A stretch of DNA of 64,000 nt from Alphaproteobacteria bacterium (GTDB lineage: Bacteria > Pseudomonadota > Alphaproteobacteria > UBA8366 > GCA-2717185). Location of the stretch: contig JBBDQU010000036.1 of assembly GCA_040905865.1 (NCBI GenBank), forward strand, positions 1 to 64,000, in the 5' to 3' direction. Made by a program: the position numbers and the translations under genes. Below, piece by piece: positions 61,242 to 64,000 of the stretch (position 1 is the stretch's first letter; every line of letters starts with the position of its first letter). The notes under the pieces are model-generated. The model saw only the letters and a program-made list of their open reading frames with translations, had not been told where the DNA came from and searched no databases.

Positions 61242-62910
61242 CGGACTGCCCGGATACGGCAAACCCTGCCGGCGCTTCGCCGGCCACATGGCGCCGCCAC
61301 ATTTCCCGATAGGCGCATTCCAGTTCACGCGTATGTCCGATGCCGTCCAGAAGACGTTCTTCCGACAGGCTTCGCAATGTTGCGCGCAGATACGCCAGCC
61401 GCTCCGTATCGAGCGCCAACCCGCTCGCTATCGCGACGTATTCCTCCGCCGATTGCGCCACAAGATCGCCGAGCCCCAGCCTGCTGAGATACGCCAGCCC
61501 CTGGCGGTTCATGAAGGTTTCGCCCGACATGGAAATCACCGGCACGCCCATCCACAATGCCTCGCAGCTGGTCGTGCCGCCATTGCAGGGAAACGGGTCC
61601 AGCGCGATGTCGACCATCCGGTAGCGCTCGAGATGACCGGCCAGGTCGCTGTCCCCCTGCATCAGCACGAGACGCTCGCCCCCGATTCCGTGCCTGGCAA
61701 AAAGACTTTCGAAATACTGGCGCGTCCCGGAATCCGCGAAACGGTACGAACTTTTCATCACCAGCCGGGATTCGGGGACAGCATTAATAATTTTTGACCA
61801 TACCGCGACTGTTTCCGGCGTCACCTTGCCCGGGTTATTAAAGCTGCAAAAGGTAATCCGCCCCGCCGCAAAACATGGGGGGGTGACCGACGGCGCTATC
61901 GGCGCCGGCGGCTTATACACATTGGCGCGGCTCAGTTGCACCAGCTTTTCAACATACCAGGCAGGATCGTCGGTCAGCGCTTCGGTAACCTTGTAGTCGA
62001 CCGCGGCAAGCCCCGTTGTCGAGACCATGTTGTTGTAACAGACCTGCACCGGCGCGGGACGGTACGCCATGACAACCCGGCTTTCCGCGCGATAGGAGGT
62101 GCAGAGCACCAGAATATCGATGGCGTCGCGCCGGATCGCGCCTGCCGCTTCCGCGTCACTCAGCCCCGAGAGGTTTCGCCATGTATCGCCATGGCCTGAC
62201 AGCAATTCGGTTGCGTCATCGCTTTCGGCGTTGCGGGCATAACAGAAAATTTCAAACGCATCGCGATCGTGATGGGCGAGGACCGATTCCATGAAGCGCG
62301 AGGTGACGCCCTGGCGAAATTCGTCCGAAAGATAGCCGAGCCTGATTCGCGCTCCCGTCCGGACGGGCCGGGTAACGTCCAGAACCCTGTCGACCGACTC
62401 CACGTGCCGGCCCCAGTCACGGTTCAGGTCAAAAATCCGCTTTGCGTCAAATCGGGGGTCAAATGCGATATGAAAGAGATACTTGGAAATGGCGACGTGG
62501 TTATAGGGCGCGATGGCCAGCGATTTTTCGAAACAGTCTATTGCCGCGGTCGTTTTTCCCTGCTCGATCAGCGCCTCGCCGAGAAAGCACCAGGCTTCAA
62601 AATAATCGGGGTCCAATGCCACGGCCTGCTCCAGCGCCGGAATGGCATCCGTGTAACGACGGACGGCGCCGTAACACGCCCCCAGACCGGCATGGCCTTC
62701 GGCTGAATCCGGAAAATGCGCCAGTATCGCGTCGTACATCGGCGCGGCGATATCGTATCGGCCGGTGCGGCGAAGGATTCGCGCCGTAAGCAGCATTGCT
62801 TCCGAATCGTCCGGCGATTCGGCCAGCGCGGCGCGCGCCGCCCTTATCGCGTCATTGAGCCTGCCTGCCTGAAGATGCGCCCTTGCCTGTTCCAGCAGTC
62901 CCGTGGCCAT
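61222..62910 (-). CDS. TPR-containing GT41 (SPINDLY/OGT-type) glycosyltransferase
   Basis: A 562-aa protein. The first 165 residues are tetratricopeptide repeats (ARAALAESPDDSEAMLLTARILRRTGRYDIAAPMYDAIL, then AEGHAGLGACYGAVRRYTDAIPALEQAV). The rest is a GT41 catalytic region like O-GlcNAc transferase and SPINDLY: CSFNNPGKVTPETVAVW near residue 355, RLVMKSSYRF, and the C-terminal MVDIALDPFPCNGGTTSCEALWMGVPVISM near 440. Bacterial members glycosylate proteins, with nucleotide-sugar donors. No acceptor is adjacent. Confidence 0.88.
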   Translation of the reverse strand: MATGLLEQARAHLQAGRLNDAIRAARAALAESPDDSEAMLLTARILRRTGRYDIAAPMYDAILAHFPDSAEGHAGLGACYGAVRRYTDAIPALEQAVALDPDYFEAWCFLGEALIEQGKTTAAIDCFEKSLAIAPYNHVAISKYLFHIAFDPRFDAKRIFDLNRDWGRHVESVDRVLDVTRPVRTGARIRLGYLSDEFRQGVTSRFMESVLAHHDRDAFEIFCYARNAESDDATELLSGHGDTWRNLSGLSDAEAAGAIRRDAIDILVLCTSYRAESRVVMAYRPAPVQVCYNNMVSTTGLAAVDYKVTEALTDDPAWYVEKLVQLSRANVYKPPAPIAPSVTPPCFAAGRITFCSFNNPGKVTPETVAVWSKIINAVPESRLVMKSSYRFADSGTRQYFESLFARHGIGGERLVLMQGDSDLAGHLERYRMVDIALDPFPCNGGTTSCEALWMGVPVISMSGETFMNRQGLAYLSRLGLGDLVAQSAEEYVAIASGLALDTERLAYLRATLRSLSEERLLDGIGHTRELECAYREMWRRHVAGEAPAGFAVSGQSVTVAGE

Positions 62911-62920
62911 GGCGCGGCGC

Positions 62921-64000
62921 TCAAAGGATTGTAGTGAACGCGTTGGTAATCGGATAACGGCGGTCGCGACCGAACGCCCGGCTGGTCAGCTTTACGCCGG
63001 GCGGGGCCTGGCGGCGCTTGTATTCCGCCCGGTCCAGCATGCGCCACACCCGCTGCACCGTCTGCGGATCGTGCCCATGCTTGCAGATATCGTCGACACT
63101 GAGTTCCTTTTCGATCAGGCAGGCCAGGATATCATCGAGGACCTCATAAGGTGGAAGCGAGTCCTGATCCGTCTGATCGGGGCGCAATTCCGCCGAGGGC
63201 GGCTTTGTTATAACCCGTTCCGGCATTGCCCGGCCCGATGGACCCAGCGCGCGTTCCGGGACGTTCTGGTTGCGCCAGTGCGACAACGCAAAGACATCCA
63301 TCTTGTAGACATCCTTGAGAACGGAAAAGCCGCCGCACATATCGCCGTAGAGCGTGGCGTAGCCAACGGACATTTCGGACTTGTTGCCTGTCGTCAGCAC
63401 CATGTAACCGAGTTTGTTGGATATCGCCATCAGGGTCAGGCCACGGCTGCGGGCCTGGACGTTTTCTTCGGTGATATCGGGCGGGCTGTCGCCGAATATC
63501 GGTTTCAGCATTTCAGAGAATGCCGCCATGGCCGGTTCGATATTCACCTCGTCCAGTTTCACGCCGAGCAACCGCGCTACTTCGCTCGCATCCTCAAGGC
63601 TCTCCCGGCTCGTATACGGGGACGGCATCATTACGCAGTGTACCCGGTCCGGCCCCAGGGCATCGACGGCAACCACGGCGGACAACGCGGAATCGATGCC
63701 GCCGGACAAACCGAGAATAATGCCCGGAAATCCGTTCTTGTTGACGTAGTCGGCAAGCCCCAGCACCATCGCCTGGTAAATTGCCGCGTGACCTTCCGGA
63801 TGCGGCTCCCGTGCCGCCACGTCGCAAACCCATCCCCTGCCGCCGTCCCGGCGCCAATACGTCAGCGTTACGGCATCCGTGAAAGCCGGAAGGCGTGCCG
63901 CGAGGCTGCAATCCGAGTTCAGAACGAATGACGCACCATCGAACACAAGTTCGTCCTGGCCGCCGACCTGGTTCACGTAAATCAGGGGCAGTTTCGTCTC
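62921..64000 (-). CDS. nadE: Glutamine-dependent NAD+ synthetase NadE (3' part, truncated by window end)
   Basis: The frame continues without a stop to base 64000, so the N-terminal glutaminase (nitrilase-like) domain is outside. The last residues of that domain read L-P-L-I-Y-V-N-Q-V-G-G-Q-D-E-L near 63975-63950. The C-terminal NAD synthetase domain has the ATP-binding P-loop LGLSGGIDSALSAVV near 63700-63660, TGNKSEMSVGYATLYGDM and a normal end at 62921. It amidates deamido-NAD using glutamine-derived ammonia. A GT41 gene follows 10 bp downstream on the same strand. Confidence 0.95.
   Translation of the reverse strand, partial: ETKLPLIYVNQVGGQDELVFDGASFVLNSDCSLAARLPAFTDAVTLTYWRRDGGRGWVCDVAAREPHPEGHAAIYQAMVLGLADYVNKNGFPGIILGLSGGIDSALSAVVAVDALGPDRVHCVMMPSPYTSRESLEDASEVARLLGVKLDEVNIEPAMAAFSEMLKPIFGDSPPDITEENVQARSRGLTLMAISNKLGYMVLTTGNKSEMSVGYATLYGDMCGGFSVLKDVYKMDVFALSHWRNQNVPERALGPSGRAMPERVITKPPSAELRPDQTDQDSLPPYEVLDDILACLIEKELSVDDICKHGHDPQTVQRVWRMLDRAEYKRRQAPPGVKLTSRAFGRDRRYPITNAFTTIL

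Noticed and set aside
1-64000. CRISPR arrays, insertion sequences, rRNA
   Set aside because: No spaced short repeats, transposase motifs or rRNA sequence were seen anywhere in the window.

Overview
This is 64 kb of GC-rich DNA, densely coding on both strands, most likely from an alphaproteobacterium of the Rhodospirillales type. The placement is an inference from gene content and order: sdhE overlapping mfd and divergent from recG, recG convergent with a DUF502 membrane protein, a PleD-like REC-REC-GGDEF protein, a tandem pair of small PAS_5-like proteins, and many acyl-CoA, TTT-transporter and SDR genes. No rRNA, CRISPR array, insertion sequence or complete prophage was seen. One tRNA (Lys, UUU) is present.

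Layout. 0-6 kb: phosphoesterase, GMC oxidoreductase, sulfatase, small membrane protein, quinone-reductase-like MDR. 5.9-7.5 kb: an orphan phage terminase-small-subunit-like ORF with a disturbed 3' end running into a MaoC-like hydratase. A 372-bp divergent spacer with a perfect 22-bp inverted repeat follows. 7.8-12.7 kb: a D-serine dehydratase-like PLP enzyme, then an acyl-CoA synthetase/SDR/acyl-CoA dehydrogenase operon. 12.8-20.9 kb: a degenerate PleD-like (PopA-like) protein, mfd, sdhE, recG, DUF502. 21-24.3 kb: type III polyketide synthase plus ICMT-like methyltransferase, Crp/Fnr regulator, secreted protein, tRNA-Lys. 24.4-26.4 kb: two PAS-like paralogues and a GNAT-like protein. 26.6-34.5 kb: enolase-superfamily enzyme and HyuA, BASS transporter, DUF457, glyoxalase II, DUF547, DUF427. 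34.6-38.8 kb: divergent biotin locus (bioF-bioD / bioB-bioA).

38.8-56.3 kb: GST, BKACE (DUF849), MFS transporter, a TctCBA tripartite transporter whose tctC carries a one-base frameshift, three LLM (luciferase-like) oxidoreductases, then a complete coenzyme F420 operon (npdG-cofE-cofD-cofC-fbiC) with mostly 4-bp gene overlaps. A TauD-type dioxygenase and an SDR lie divergent from it. 56.3-64 kb: PilZ protein, cysS, LysR regulator with a CaiB/BaiF CoA-transferase, EamA exporter, a TPR/GT41 (SPINDLY-type) glycosyltransferase, and the 3' part of a glutamine-dependent nadE cut by the window end.

The most coherent system is the F420 module. It holds all the synthetic steps except a visible dehydro-F420-0 reductase, a generator of reduced cofactor (NpdG), and neighbouring candidate LLM client enzymes next to uptake systems and catabolic enzymes. 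Other points of note are the degenerate PleD with a retained c-di-GMP I-site, the 22-bp hairpin, and the two apparent single-base frameshifts.
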